The translations under genes were made by a program, and so were the position numbers. Shown here in pieces: positions 10,746 to 21,794 of a stretch of DNA of 64,000 nucleotides. The stretch covers positions 496,001 to 560,000 of the forward strand of contig JABSSW010000026.1 in NCBI GenBank assembly GCA_018902385.1, read 5' to 3'. The notes below the pieces were generated by a model. The model saw nothing but the letters and a program-made list of their open reading frames with translations, had not been told where the DNA came from and made no database searches. Numbering within the stretch: position 1 is the first letter of the stretch; each line of letters starts with the position of its first letter. Source of the stretch: Physcia stellaris. Taxonomy: Eukaryota; Ascomycota; Lecanoromycetes; Caliciales; Physciaceae.

Positions 10746-11269
10746 ATGTCAGACCAGAAGGACTCGTTCCCTCAAGGAGGTGATCTTTCCGACATGGCTG
10801 CCACCGGAACTTCGGTTCCTGAAGACTCTGCAAAACCACGAATTATTCCGTCTGTTGCCAAACCTAGTCAGGTAACAGATACGGCCGCTGATGCCAATGA
10901 TCTTGGAGCAACTGATCTTGCCTCGGCAGCCGACAACGCCAGCGACATGCCTCGTGTAAGTCGTTAATGAAAGCCACTATCGACCAAGGCCATATTTTGT
11001 TGGATGTACATAGCATGAAAAGACTAATTAGAATCTAGGATGTGCGAGACACGGCGCCCGTTCCTGAAAGCATAACGGGAACCGGCGATGCCTTACCTTC
11101 AGAAGTCGGATCCAAGAACCTTCACTTCCTCGGCAATCCTGATCTGAGCAAGGGAGATGCTAGCTACGACAAGCACGTACGGCAAAAAGGCAGTGACCAA
11201 GAGAGGGGTGCTGTGCCCATGGATGAGGACACTGGAGAACAAAAGGTCAAGGATGGTGTGGCACAATGA
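10746..11269 (+). CDS. Small acidic disordered protein of unknown function, one intron
   Basis: The start is the ATG at 10746 (MSDQKDSFPQGGDLSD). The intron at 10956-11038 has a GTAAGT donor, an ACTAAT branch-like site and a CTAG acceptor, and removing it keeps the frame (MPR joined to DVRDTAP). The protein has about 146 residues and is rich in Asp, Ser, Ala, Gly and Pro, with no hydrophobic core, signal peptide or membrane segment. The C-terminal half holds SKNLHFLGNPDLSKGDASYD and ends KVKDGVAQ. Composition suggests an intrinsically disordered, hydrophilic protein, perhaps stress-related, but no named family is recognised. The gene model is good because of the clean intron. Confidence 0.7.
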
Positions 11270-13415
11270 ACATGTAGCTGGCAGTGTTCCATTAGGACTA
11301 CGACAGTAACAATCTGTTCATGGCTACCTAGGACCCTGAGAGACTCTCGTAACTCATTGAGCCAACCACGGAGGGCAGAAGGGTGATCTTGTGCTCGAAG
11401 GTATCTACACATCCGACCGACACCTTGCGCTTACAAATCTGATCTGACACAAATCGACATGTCGATGTTTTGACTGTCTATCGTTTCAATGCATTTTCTG
11501 ATCGAATGTCAAGCTCTTCCAAACTACATTCGACGCCTATTTCTGCCTACAATTAACATCTCTAGCAACCATTGCCTGGTCGATCGACCTACGCTAAATT
11601 CTCTATGGTCGGCACAATGTATTTTGCCTGTATCCACGTCAATCGAGTGCGAAGATAGCGTCAGACACAGTATTGACAGCAAAGATACATGAGAGTCCGG
11701 TTAATCCTTTCGATACCTCGAATTGGAGAGGCCTCCTGCCTTGTTTGAATGCTTTTGATATTCAGCCAAGTCGGTATGCCTGCAAATAAGCTTATTCTGG
11801 CTGTAACTTCGGTCACGAAAGCTGTCTCGATTCTATTGATAGGTGAAGACCATCCTTTATCTCAAGCACTCGGAACGTAAATTCTCCTAGCGCTTTACTA
11901 TCATTTATGCAAAATCCAAAACCAGTTCGAGGCGCGCATGGCCATTCGGCGGCGGCGAGTGGGCCTTATACACCTCCCAATTTCCCGTGCCATTCTTCTC
12001 GCATATCGTTCCAACTTCATTGGCCTGTCGAAACACTCTGGATGGAATCATTCTCACCCCAAGCCGAACATTTGGGCGCTGTCCTGTATTCCACGCGATC
12101 TTCTGGGAGATTTTAGATCGTTAGTAACTATCCTCAGTCTACATTGGATACATAGCTCGATAAACAACATCGACTTCAAAACAGCTACCCGGAGTTACGT
12201 TATCAATATTGATGCACAATGTTTACGAAGCATGTCTGAAGTTGCACGGTGGATAGCTCTTGCAAACTTGGCCGTGGCCGTGGATGCGATTTGTGTACAC
12301 CGCTCTCCTTCTGGTTTTGTCTACAGTCTCGGTAGGTATTCATCCGTACACGAGTCTACACGCATCTGTTCATTCTCGCTGGTCTCCATCCTGGTTTGAA
12401 ACCGTAGCTCAGGACCGTCAATTTGAGCTCGGAGTCTCCAGCCGATACATTAAAGAGGCCTCGCAGAAATAGATCCAGTCTGAGGCATGGCTTTTTGCCA
12501 TGAGTGCCTTGGTAACAAGATTCTTAAAGGTTAGGAACCATTGTGTGATCACTTCACTCTAGCCTGATCCGCGGCAGTAGTGGACTGACAATCTTCTCTG
12601 ACTTTCTCTCTTTATAGTCTATTGAGGTCACGCACAATCCCTCACACAGAGATCTTGCGACCTGTTGGCTCGCTGATCTTTGTGTGGTCTGTCTGCCACA
12701 GTAGGAGCCTGCGTTTTCTTTACCCGGGGTATATCGCGCTATCCTAGCACCTTTCCGTTGAAGCTTCCTCTATTTGCCTAGCTGCTCTCAAGCTTCGAGG
12801 AAGCTAAATTCTTCCTGACAGACTTGGTAAGTCAAGGCTATGACTGCTTTACGGATCATCCGATCAACGCCGATCTTTGATCCTATCTAGGCAGATCGCT
12901 TCGTGGCTATGAAAAACCAAAGTTTCTACACGCTTACCTCTCGTTCCAGTCATGTCTGACGGGACCAAGACATCGCAAAAAGAGTCTACTTCGGTTGTAC
13001 AAGATTCGATTAGATATCTGTTGTGTGAAGCGGGAACGTTGGTTTGACCGACTTGGTGGGCTCTGATCAGCTGCAGGGTCAGGGCACATAGGGCAATGCA
13101 CGATGGATGCATGATGGAAGCGAGCTGAAGCCAGGGCTCATGCAAGGAACCGCAACTTACTGCGATGCTGCGTCAATTGGGCAACTATGGTGCCACCAAT
13201 CCTGCAATCGCTCGACACTCGGCCTTATGAGATCACCATGACAGCTTGGCTATTTCCCCCTAGGATTCTAGACGAAACCCCGCAGCTTCCCTCCATGAGT
13301 ACCTTGGTTCGGACGAACTTTTGCTTTTTCCTCAAACCGATACAAATCCCGCTTGAATTCCTTGAAAGATATCTTCACCAGTGGTCAAAAGTACATCTAG
13401 TAACAGTGTGCCACC
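11270..13415. other. Gene-poor stretch with one weak candidate
   Basis: About 2.1 kb with several overlapping short frames on both strands (11489-12472) and no recognisable domain. The only candidate worth naming is the possible secreted peptide at 12938-13112, listed separately. Confidence 0.4.
12938..13112 (-). CDS. Candidate first exon of a small secreted protein
   Basis: From the ATG at 13112 the frame gives MHPSCIALCALTLQLIRAHQ, a plausible signal peptide, followed by a short Cys-containing stretch (SCTTEVDSFCDVLV). It reaches a strong GTAAGC donor just after 12938. A second exon was not found, so the gene may be a remnant or may not exist. It lies divergently from the PQQ-type gene that starts at 13416. 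Confidence 0.25.
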
Positions 13416-15261
13416 ATGTTGGGCGCTTTCCTCCTGGCAGCCTTTGTACCTTTGGGTAACTTACCCACCATTGCACAAGCCTCCAACCCCAAGCCAATGG
13501 CCATTTGTTAGAAAGGACTGATAACAATGCTGGACAAGTGCCTTCGAGCCGTGGCAGCTGGCTTGGCTGGGGCGCCAATGTCTACAATAACCGCTGGGCA
13601 GCTTCTGACGCAAAAATTGACAGTTCCAATATAGCGTCTCTTCATCCAGTCTGTAAGCTCCAGTATATACCAGGCGAGACGGCTCCCCCGCTAGTTGTCC
13701 ATGGCGTGGCTTATTATCCCACCTGGAACGGTCTGCTCGTGGCCCTTGACTACGCGAAGTGTAAGGTACTTTGGCAAACTAATGTCACCGAATTCATCTT
13801 GCAACACGGGCCAACCAACGAGACATATTTGAGCGTTGTTAAGCCAGTCTCGCGGACTACACCAGCTTTGTACAAGAATTATCTTATCATCGGGACACAA
13901 CTTAAAGCTCTACTTCTGGCAATTGATAAGAATAGTGGGAAAGTGGTCGACACATTTCAGATCAGTACTCACCCACTCGCCATAATCACCATGTCACCAA
14001 CTGTATGGCGCGGTAGAATATTCATAGGATCTTCTAGTAGTGAAGAAACTGGTGCAGACGTGATTCCTGGCTATGTGTGCTGTTCTTTCATTGCGGCAAT
14101 GAATGGTCTAACCTTCAAGAATAATCACTTCCACCTACTGTGGAGCCAACCAATGATCCCAGCAGGTTCGAATTTCTCTGGCGCTGCCATATGGGGCTCG
14201 CAGCCTTCGATCGACCCAAAGCGCAATCAAGTCTTCATTGCTACGGGCAATATATATACTGTTCCAGAATCTTACGACGCTTGTGTAAATGCTACTGCCA
14301 AGGCTCCTTCTACCGATCCTGGAAACGCTACAGACCCTTGCCTTCCAAAGGATGTCTACCAAGAGGCTTTGCTTGCATTCAATATCGTCAACGGCCATAT
14401 CAACTGGTCACGTCGACTAAGCCCCCTTGACGCATGTATGTATTATTTCGAGTCTTATCTTCCTCTTCTGCATCGCTCTGTTATTCACAAGTCATGTCTT
14501 ATGAATAATGATAACATCGTTTCACGATATTCCTCGTACAAACAATCGGAACTTTCAGGAAAACCAACATTGAATCTAAAATCTTCACAGGGAATCTAGC
14601 ATGTGTCCCGGGCTTTCCTGGCGGCGGCCAAAATCCAGGGGCTTGCCCAGACAGCCCTGGTCCCGACGCAGACTTCGGGATAGCTCCAACTTTCGTGCCT
14701 GGCTCTCAACACACCCCTCATAAACAAGATATACTCGTCATTGGTCAGAAGAACGGTAATCTATACGCTCTTGCTGCAAGCGATGGAACGCTCTTCTGGG
14801 CTCAAGCCACAAGCCCCGACGGCGGGATAGGCGGGCTGATTTGGGGCACAGCAGTAGATGCTACCGCAGCATACTACACAGCAGTCAACTTCGATCGTAA
14901 GCCATGGAAGCTACAGAATGGCACTCAACTTTCGAATGCTGCCTTCGGTGCGGCGTCTCTGCTAGACGGAAAGATACTATGGGAGACGCCAGTCCCGCGT
15001 AACGGGACCTCTATGGTACAGCCGACTGTGGTCAATGATATCGTATTGACTGGGTTGGGAGGCCCTTACACGGGTGAATTTACTCCGAGTCCTGGTAGCT
15101 TCATCGCACTTGACAAGTATACGGGGGATATCTTGGAAGAACGAATCTTAGATTCATTCTTCCAAGCCGGCATCGCTGTCGTTCATGACTACGTGATGTT
15201 TGGTACGGGCTATCAGCAAACGCCTAACGGGTCTTTCAACGTGTGGCAATTGAAGAGGTAG
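13416..15261 (+). CDS. Secreted PQQ-repeat beta-propeller protein (quinoprotein dehydrogenase-like)
   Basis: Resembles fungal proteins of the pyrrolo-quinoline-quinone repeat family, which fold as beta-propellers; some relatives oxidise alcohols outside the cell. The start at 13416 has a GCCACC context. Exon 1 (13416-13455) encodes the hydrophobic MLGAFLLAAFVPL, a likely secretion signal. Introns 13456-13511 and 14436-14590 (donor GTATGT) keep the frame, the second restoring SPLDAWNLACVPG. The product is 544 residues. Repeats of propeller type are visible: WLGWGANVYNNRWAASD, LVALDYAKCKVLWQTNV, ALLLAIDKNSGKVVDTFQI, AIWGSQPSIDPKRNQVFIA, LYALAASDGTLFWAQA, and FIALDKYTGDILEERI. Many NxT/NxS sequons support secretion. 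Substrate and cofactor cannot be told from sequence. The first intron (56 bases) is the weakest part of the model. Confidence 0.85.
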
Positions 15262-15287
15262 AAATTATCTATCCCATGAACAGGCGT

Positions 15288-15346
15288 GGTGTTCGTGGCT
15301 TGGCGGGACCGGGTTATATATATAGTGATGGCAAGCCACGAATACC
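15288..15346 (+). terminator. 3' hairpin after the PQQ-type gene
   Basis: GGTGTTCGTGGCTTG at 15288 pairs with CAAGCCACGAATACC at 15332 (14 of 15 bases, the other a G-T pair), enclosing an AT-rich loop. It starts 27 bases after the stop. It would be a 3' untranslated structure; its function is inferred only. Confidence 0.4.
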
Positions 15347-15853
15347 ACAATTTGCCCGTGCATGGGAAGGAGATCAACATATGGGAATTGCCAAATTTTC
15401 GTTACCTTTCTTTGACCACATCTCATTGCACTGATTGCATCGCAGAATGATCAACTATGGAGAGATTTTGCTTGCATTCCAAAAGTATTGGTGGCGACCG
15501 TTGATAATAGCTTTGTAGAGAAAAGGGGAAAAAAACCATGGCGTCGTATTTCCGTAACTTCATCTGCCGTACAGCAGATGGTGTAGGATGCTACCCTAGC
15601 CCCTACCCACCTAAAGCCCGAGACACTTTTCGATTCTGTCTTCAGGGATGCGACAAGCGAGCGGCAGTCGCAACACACTGTCAGTAGATTCCAGAAGCGA
15701 TCCACTCTGCATTAAGGTAGTTTTACCGGACAGCAAAGGGCCTAATCCTGCGATGCAATGCAGGAACCCCATCTTTCGATCGATCACCTGTCTCAAACAT
15801 CTGTATCTCCAGCATTTCCGTCGATATCATAGCTATCGCTCTAGTCACTCGCT
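15347..15853. other. Spacer, nothing recognised
   Basis: About 500 bases between two plus-strand genes. Overlapping short frames on both strands have no support. The promoter of the 15854 gene should lie here. Confidence 0.4.
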
Positions 15854-16581
15854 ATGTATCACTTTAGACCTAGCATTCTCTTCCTCTCATTAGTACTCCA
15901 CACCTACGCTCATACCATCAAAATCCAAGAATCCGAAAGCTTGGACTCTGCTTCTTCACATATCATCTTTCCAATCAACCAAACACAATCCAATGCTCGC
16001 CCACACAACCTCAGGTAACAACTCCGATCTCTCCTCTCCAACAACTATTCCCCATCGCAAAACTAACCCCACTCGCCCCAACCAGCGCCATCATCTGGCC
16101 AGAAGTCCCCTACAAAATCTCCATCCCCAAACGAAAAGGCAACCAATTCATCATCGTGACCAAAAACGACCGCAAAGACCACGGCAGCCGCGCCCGCACT
16201 CTCGCCCTCGAAGTGTGCAAACAGATGCTGGGCTACATCCTAAAAGTGCCCATGGGCAGCTTTCTGACCGACGCGCACTGGGAGCACCAATCTTACGGCG
16301 ACTCCCACCACGCCGAAGACTTCAGCATCTGGATGCAGCTCGTTCCCTCCACTGTAGCGGATAGGCAGGCACGTGTGCTGGATCGAGAACTGGCGTATTT
16401 TGCGCTGCAGGAGTTTCAGGATCTGGTCGCTGTGTTTGGGGCTATGGAGGGGGAGTTTGAGATCTGGGCGTATGAGTTTCGGAGGGCGAGGGTGACGATG
16501 CATACTTGGCAGTGGCCGATAAGGACGACGAGAAGGGGGGTCGATGGGACGTTGGGGGTTGGAGATAGGGAGCTGGGATGA
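15854..16581 (+). CDS. Small secreted protein, unknown family (possible relative of the 58.5/62.7 kb proteins)
   Basis: The ATG at 15854 gives MYHFRPSILFLSLVLHTYAHT, a clear signal peptide. The intron at 16015-16085 has a GTAACA donor, a CTAAC branch site and a CCAG acceptor, and joins ARPHNLS to AIIWPEVPYKIS in frame. The product is 218 residues. The core holds HAEDFSIWMQLVPSTVADRQ, ALQEFQDLVAVFGAMEGEFE and a Trp-containing end (MHTWQWPI). The order strand, helix with aromatic residues, then EFEIWAYEF resembles the module seen at 58514, 62671, 61714 and 16696, but identity is low and the link is inference. The 3' end faces the minus-strand relative at 16696-17149. No catalytic motif is seen; a role outside the cell is likely. 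Confidence 0.7.
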
Positions 16582-16695
16582 GGGCAATTTTGTCCCTACC
16601 TAGAGACTTATACTGCTCGCGCGGGCTAGGGAAGATAATCTTCTTATTATCATATCTCACAGCAACCCCCCCATGCCCCCGGTCTGTCACGCTGA

Positions 16696-17149
16696 TCACG
16701 CTGTTACCCCAGCCGGCTCTCCACCCTTCACCCTCACACCCCTATTCGAAATGACAGCCCCCTTCCCAAGATACCTCTGCGTCTGCTGCTGCCCAGGCGG
16801 CCAATCCTGCAATACCATGAACTGAAACTGCCGATCGAAATGCTGCACCCCCGCAAAAGTCCCCAGCCCGTACGCCGCCGTGCCCCACATGTCCCACGTC
16901 AATTTCGTGTTGCCCTGGGCATCGAAGTCGGGGAAGAGAAACAGATCAACCCCACGGAAGGTGTAGACGTAGGAATCTTGGGTGTCCATGGGGGCGTTGG
17001 ACGGATGGCTGCGGGCGTGGAAGGCGGCGCCCCGGCAGGCGCGCCAGGTGTTCCAGCTCGGGACGTGGGAGGTGTAGCCGTAGAGCTCGAGCATCATTCC
17101 TCGGGGGTTAGGGACGTAGATGCGGAGGTCGTATGGGTCGGGGAAGTTG
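16696..17149 (-). CDS. Related small protein, last exon only (5' end not found)
   Basis: The exon begins after a CCCCCACAG acceptor at 17150 and reads NFPDPYDLRIYVPNPRGMML to a stop at 16696. The core FRGVDLFLFPDF, then LTWDMWGTAAYGLGTF, then FQFMVLQDW follows the pattern seen in the secreted proteins at 58514 and 62671 (VDIDLQ, then IWALYEAAWDMI, then FDMVWRGKVVAVL). No upstream exon with an ATG and signal peptide could be found in 17150-17700. The gene is therefore either 5'-truncated or has a first exon I could not see. It is tail-to-tail with the 15854 gene, with 114 bases between stops. Confidence 0.55.
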
Positions 17150-17781
17150 CTGTGGGGGATATCAGTGCGGGTTTTGTTTTCTTTCTTCCCTTTTTTATTG
17201 ACTCGGTTGGGGGTGGGGGCAGGGCTGTTTAGGTAATGAGGGATAGTGTTGCTGTGTTTTCAAAGCATTCATTCGGTAGCTTCACGTGACTTACTTTAAG
17301 GAAAGGGATGCATTAGTGGATGTATTATGCAGTGGGAATATAAGGGATTCTGGATGCAGAATTGAGCGACTGTGAACCGATGAGGCTATCAGGAGAAGTG
17401 TCCATAGGACAGCGCTGATGTTCCAATTGCAGGTGAACATTATGGACTCCTGCGTTTACTGATTCCTCCAAGTGCGAAATTGAGAAATGTTCGACTATAG
17501 ATGTGGGCTGGTGTTGCCGCGTACCGACCCGCGACAACGGTATAATCCTCGCGTATCGGGAAAAGGCCTATTTTTGTGGCGATCCGCAATAGTCGCTACT
17601 CCGTATACGCATTGTCGGAACGGGACGGAATGATGACTTGTAGCAGGAGCCATGCGAGATAGACTGACGGATGGCCGAAAATTGTAGAAACGACGAGATG
17701 AACGTGGCTGAGTCATCTAGTCAATATGGTATAACTATGGTCTCAATATACTATGTATGTTTGACAGCAGCTTCGTGAGTC
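17150..17781. other. Spacer, missing exon region
   Basis: It should contain the first exon and promoter of the minus-strand gene at 16696-17149 if that gene is whole. No signal-peptide exon was recognised. Confidence 0.35.
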
Positions 17782-18325
17782 CTATTCCTTTAGTCCATGA
17801 GTTTTATTCTTATATTCAGGAAGCCGCGTCCTCACGAATCGCTGCACGAAAAGTGGATAAGTGTCGTCAAAAACCAGAAAATGCTTGACTGTTTGCAAAA
17901 TCACTTCAAACATTGCTGTACCGAGATCTGCACCTTTCGCTACGACACGAAGATGCTTATGACCCAGATAGGTAATCGCTTCAATGAAGTATATAGGCTT
18001 TCCAAAGATTAGTAAATGAATGATGGAACCCATGGATGAGCATATTGATTATTTACTAACCTTCAAACTGGAACTGACCTCTGAAGAATAGATGAATGCA
18101 ATTGACCGTGTGTGGCATGACGTCGACATACCGATGGAAGTCTTCTTTTGGAGTAAATGTCGAGACGTCATGTGTTGTGATCCAACGTTGCTGCAATGAG
18201 TAGAGAAAGTATCCAGTAGCATGAAGCAGGTTATGGCAATGTCGGCATATCGCATGGACACCTCTATGTTTACTGTTCTCGCGTGATATTTTGGTATCCC
18301 CAGCTCCTCCGGCGCTTCTCTTCAC
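17782..18325 (-). CDS. Candidate two-exon gene of unknown function, 5' incomplete
   Basis: A frame open from 18325 (no ATG) ends PHTVNCIHLFFRGQFQFE at a GTTAGT donor. A proposed intron at 17979-18060 contains TTTACTAATC, a good branch-like site. Using the acceptor after ATTGAAG keeps the frame and continues AITYLGHKHLRVVAKGADLG to the stop at 17782. The amino-acid composition looks protein-like, but no domain is recognised and the start is missing. It may be a decayed gene. Confidence 0.3.
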
Positions 18326-20097
18326 TTAGCCAAAGGCAAGGCAAGCTCCCAAACCCTATATGGCAGCCTTAGAACCTTAGAGATCTCGTCGTAAATTTAG
18401 AGATGAGATGATGCAGTTCAATTGTATGAGCAGATAAATCAAGTCGTACAGACAGACACAAAACGATAAATAGAAAGAAACGACAGATGACTTAATATGG
18501 AATACGAATACGAAGAATAACTTTACCGAACATGCATTTTTGACATTCAATGAAGAACTTGACTCTACAAATGTTTCGAAACATATTCTAACGATTGAAT
18601 AACTTCAACAAAAAATCCCTGTTTGCCGATTAAAACGCCGAAGGAGGCCAAAAACAAGGAGTGGGTGGGCGGGGCAAAAGAAGAGACGAAAGATGGGGAA
18701 TGGAATAGATGGGGCATTGACCTCCTATTTAACTAGGAGGCCAGTCCCTCCAAGCCCCTTTCATTTCGTCATCCCTGCATTAGCACCCATGTCTAGCCTG
18801 GACGATTTGCCGATTATCTAAATCGGATAGCTTCCGGGATTGCTTTTGGGTGCTGTTCCGGGCTATGGAAGTGCGCGTACTGGTCGCCTTTATGACCGTC
18901 TACAGATACGAGGGCCTCAACCTGGTAATGTAGCTATGATTAAGGTCCGAATTAAGTAAAATAGCGATCCGTTGTACTATCCCTGCGGCTGACTGATTTT
19001 CAGGCTCCCATACAATGCTAGTGAACGAGTGGAATATATATCCAGTATGCGGCTTAGTTGGGCCACTGAACAAGAACTGAGGCCCTTGGAAAGGTTACCG
19101 CTGCCGGCTGCTCGGTGACAACACACCTTCTCACCGTCAAGCGTGACGTACAAAATGAATCGATAATGTAATGGACATATATAAAATGGTGGATGCCTAG
19201 AGGCTACACTGTTTAAATCTTGATGATTAATTCGTCTGCGCAGCCACTTGGTATCAATACTTTCTGCAACAGGAATTTGTTCACTAGACAGGATCGGCAT
19301 GACACGCGGCAATCTCTTCGTGAAGTCTGTTTGTAAGCCGATGGAGATGGCCGGTTTGAAAGGGTTGGTGTGAAATGCTTTGATACCAAAACAGAGAATC
19401 TCACGTGGAACCCGAAATCCAAGAAATGGTGAGCAGCCTTCGTGCCAACATCAATAATTTGCGCTTTGAAAATGTGACTGGTTCACATTTCTTGTCAGCT
19501 ACATTTTTGATCTCGAGGATACGGGGCGTTTTACTGATGATCCAGAACCTGCGATGATTACGGACTATACCTACTCTGAGTGGAACGTTGCCCGACTCAG
19601 GGAAGAACCGGAATGGTAGATCATTCTGTTGATGAAGCCTTTTCAGTGCAATTTCGCTCAGCTTGAAAAATTAGACGTGGAAATGAGCGGAGAACAGTAG
19701 GTAAGAAGGTTCCCGGATGATAGACACTTTGTGATTCAGATTTGCGAGCAGATGGCTTTGGAGGTCGAATTGACTTCAAGATCACGCCTTTACGATGAAT
19801 TTTTGTCTTACCTACGGTGGTTTTCTGTCATCGCTACGCAATATATCCGTTTGTTTGTCTGAAATCACACCACACATCTTCATACTTAATATATCAGACG
19901 CTGTACAATCAAAGATGGAGTAATGAATTATCAAGAAGCTGATATGTATGAGTAGCAGAACGCAAAGCTCGATTAGACATCCGAAGTCTGTTCTGTCGGT
20001 ATATCCCATTGGCGGATCACCAGGTTCTCATAACGCACCTAGCATATCCACCTTCCATTTTGCTATTCTTACCCCTTCCTGACTTAGATAGTCTTTC
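18326..20097. other. Long spacer, nothing recognised
   Basis: About 1.8 kb with only short unsupported frames. It contains a small hairpin, CCTCCTA...TAGGAGG, near 18720-18740. No repeats or RNA genes were recognised. Confidence 0.4.
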
Positions 20098-20702
20098 TCA
20101 AGACCCCAAAAGTGGCGACCCAATTATAGCAACCGCAACACCAGCAGCCAAAGCCGGCCCCGCCCTCCCCCAGTTCCGTCGCCGCCACATACCAATCAAC
20201 TCCTCCAACTCCTCCTCAACAGCACTCTGACTCCCATCATCGCCTTTCTCTTTAATTTCATTCCCTGCCTTCAATTCCCTCCCCACCTCCGCAACCCTAT
20301 CATTAATCCAAAAGATGCAACAAACCTCATACGGCGCCACAGGAAGCACGACCAACAACGTGCACGCATACGCCCAACACCGGGCCCCCCACCCATCAGC
20401 CAAATACTCAAGTACCGTGAGGGTGAGGAGGCAGGCGGAAAGGACGCGGCTGCTGGGCTGCAGATATTGACCGCCTTTGTGGACTGTGGAGTTGAATTGG
20501 GCGATGCGGGCAAGAGGGGAGGCGTGCTGCAGGAGGGGCATTATCCAGATGGAGAGGCAGGTGGAGATTCCTGTTGGAGGGGGGTTAGTTGGGGCTGGCG
20601 AGGGAGGGAGGGAGGGAGGGGGGGAAACGGACCTCCTACGAAGGCGAATCCGATGATTGTGGCGAGATGGAGGGTTTGGTGGGTGGTTTGGAGAGATGTC
20701 AT
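20098..20702 (-). CDS. DUF1772 (anthrone oxygenase-like) membrane protein
   Basis: Exon 1 (20633-20702) encodes MTSLQTTHQTLHLATIIGFA. The intron at 20571-20632 carries a G/A-rich tract (plus strand) and joins FVGG to ISTCLSIWIMPLLQHASP in frame. The product is 180 residues with about four hydrophobic segments: residues 10-30, SACLLTLTVLEYLADGW, ACTLLVVLPVAPYEVC, and the C-terminal ALAAGVAVAIIGSPLL. Between segments three and four is an acidic EEELEELIGMWRRRNWGRAG. This is the DUF1772 layout. Some members act as anthrone oxygenases in polyketide clusters, while many others are unlinked and uncharacterised. No polyketide synthase is near, so a secondary-metabolite role is not supported. Confidence 0.8.
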
Positions 20703-21179
20703 TGTTTCGAGAAGGGGGTGGTTAGGCGGAAATGTTTTGTGTGTGTCTAGGGAGCGGTTTTTTGGTTTGGGGAATGGAATCAACATTGGGCTTGTCAGTT
20801 ATATACATGACTTGATGAACAGGGGCACGGAATTAGGTGGAGGATGCTAATCCGCGTTACAAAATCCGTGCATCCGAATCTCATTGGGCCCGAGGACCTG
20901 CCAGGAACCAAAATCTCGAGAGGATGCATTGGCCAAGCTAATCTATCCGTGTCTGTAGGGATCCATTTTTATTAGAGCTGCAGAATGATCAACGTCATTC
21001 CGGGCTTGGCGATGAAAATGTCCCGAATCACGGACTTTGGACGGTGCGATGTAGTGCGAAATCGGTTGTGTGCCTAGCCACAATAATTCTGACAGTTCAG
21101 CATTGGAATGCTGTTCATCATGATTGCATTGTGTTCTTCCTGGTCGCTTTTGGCTTTGCTGATTCACCAATAAGGACCC
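20703..21179. other. Upstream spacer of the DUF1772 gene
   Basis: About 480 bases between the DUF1772 start and the TIR repeat. It should include the promoter. Short frames here are unsupported. Confidence 0.4.
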
Positions 21180-21333
21180 TTTTATCCCATGCACTGGTGT
21201 GGCACTTTAGAGGTCGCACTTAGCTGAGGACTAAATAGACCGATGCCCGGAAACGTCCCTAGAGCGTTCCGCTGCCGGGTATCCATAGCCGTGGAATCGG
21301 AAGTGCCACTCTCCACCAGTGCATGGGATAAAG
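21180..21333. repeat. About 155-bp TIR repeat, copy 1 (complete)
   Basis: The left arm TTTATCCCATGCACTGGTG is matched as an inverted repeat by CACCAGTGCATGGGATAAA at the right end, so the unit is a small fold-back of about 154 bp. The central part (GAGCGTTCCGCTGCCGGG) and right arm recur at 44530-44680 in reverse orientation and at 56148-56220. With no coding capacity it is best read as a MITE-like repeat family. Confidence 0.6.
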
Positions 21334-21794
21334 TGAGATAAGCTTGGGGATAAATAAAAAGATTCTATCGAAAGAATAAAAAGTGAGTGAGATTGGTTCA
21401 AATATGTATTTGGATGTTCGAGGAAAATACAATACGAATAGGAATACACGAAGACATCGAGGGGCTGTTGGAATGCGGTGAGGGTGAGCCTGCCAAAGGT
21501 GAGCGAGGTGGCGAGCACGCTGAGAGTTGCATCCTCGACAAATGAAAGATATTACGTTGCTTGGATATAAAAAGACATGAGCTATTGATATGTTATTATT
21601 GTTATATTGACTACCATCGCGTCCTGTTTACCATCCTGCGCCTCGCTTGTACGTTGCCATTCCACTTCACTCGTAATTACAGGGTTCATCCATCAGACTG
21701 CATTGTAGAAGTAATCCAGTAGCTTGACATTATCAACGGTGTACGTGTTCGGGGTATTGTTATGCACGTTATGATGATGCTAGCAGAACAGAAG
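21334..21794. other. Spacer, 3' side of the Apple-like gene
   Basis: About 460 AT-rich bases downstream of the minus-strand gene at 21795. No gene was recognised. Confidence 0.4.

Noticed and set aside
20098-20702. DUF1772 gene as part of an anthraquinone gene cluster
   Set aside because: No polyketide synthase, methyltransferase or matching oxygenase lies nearby.
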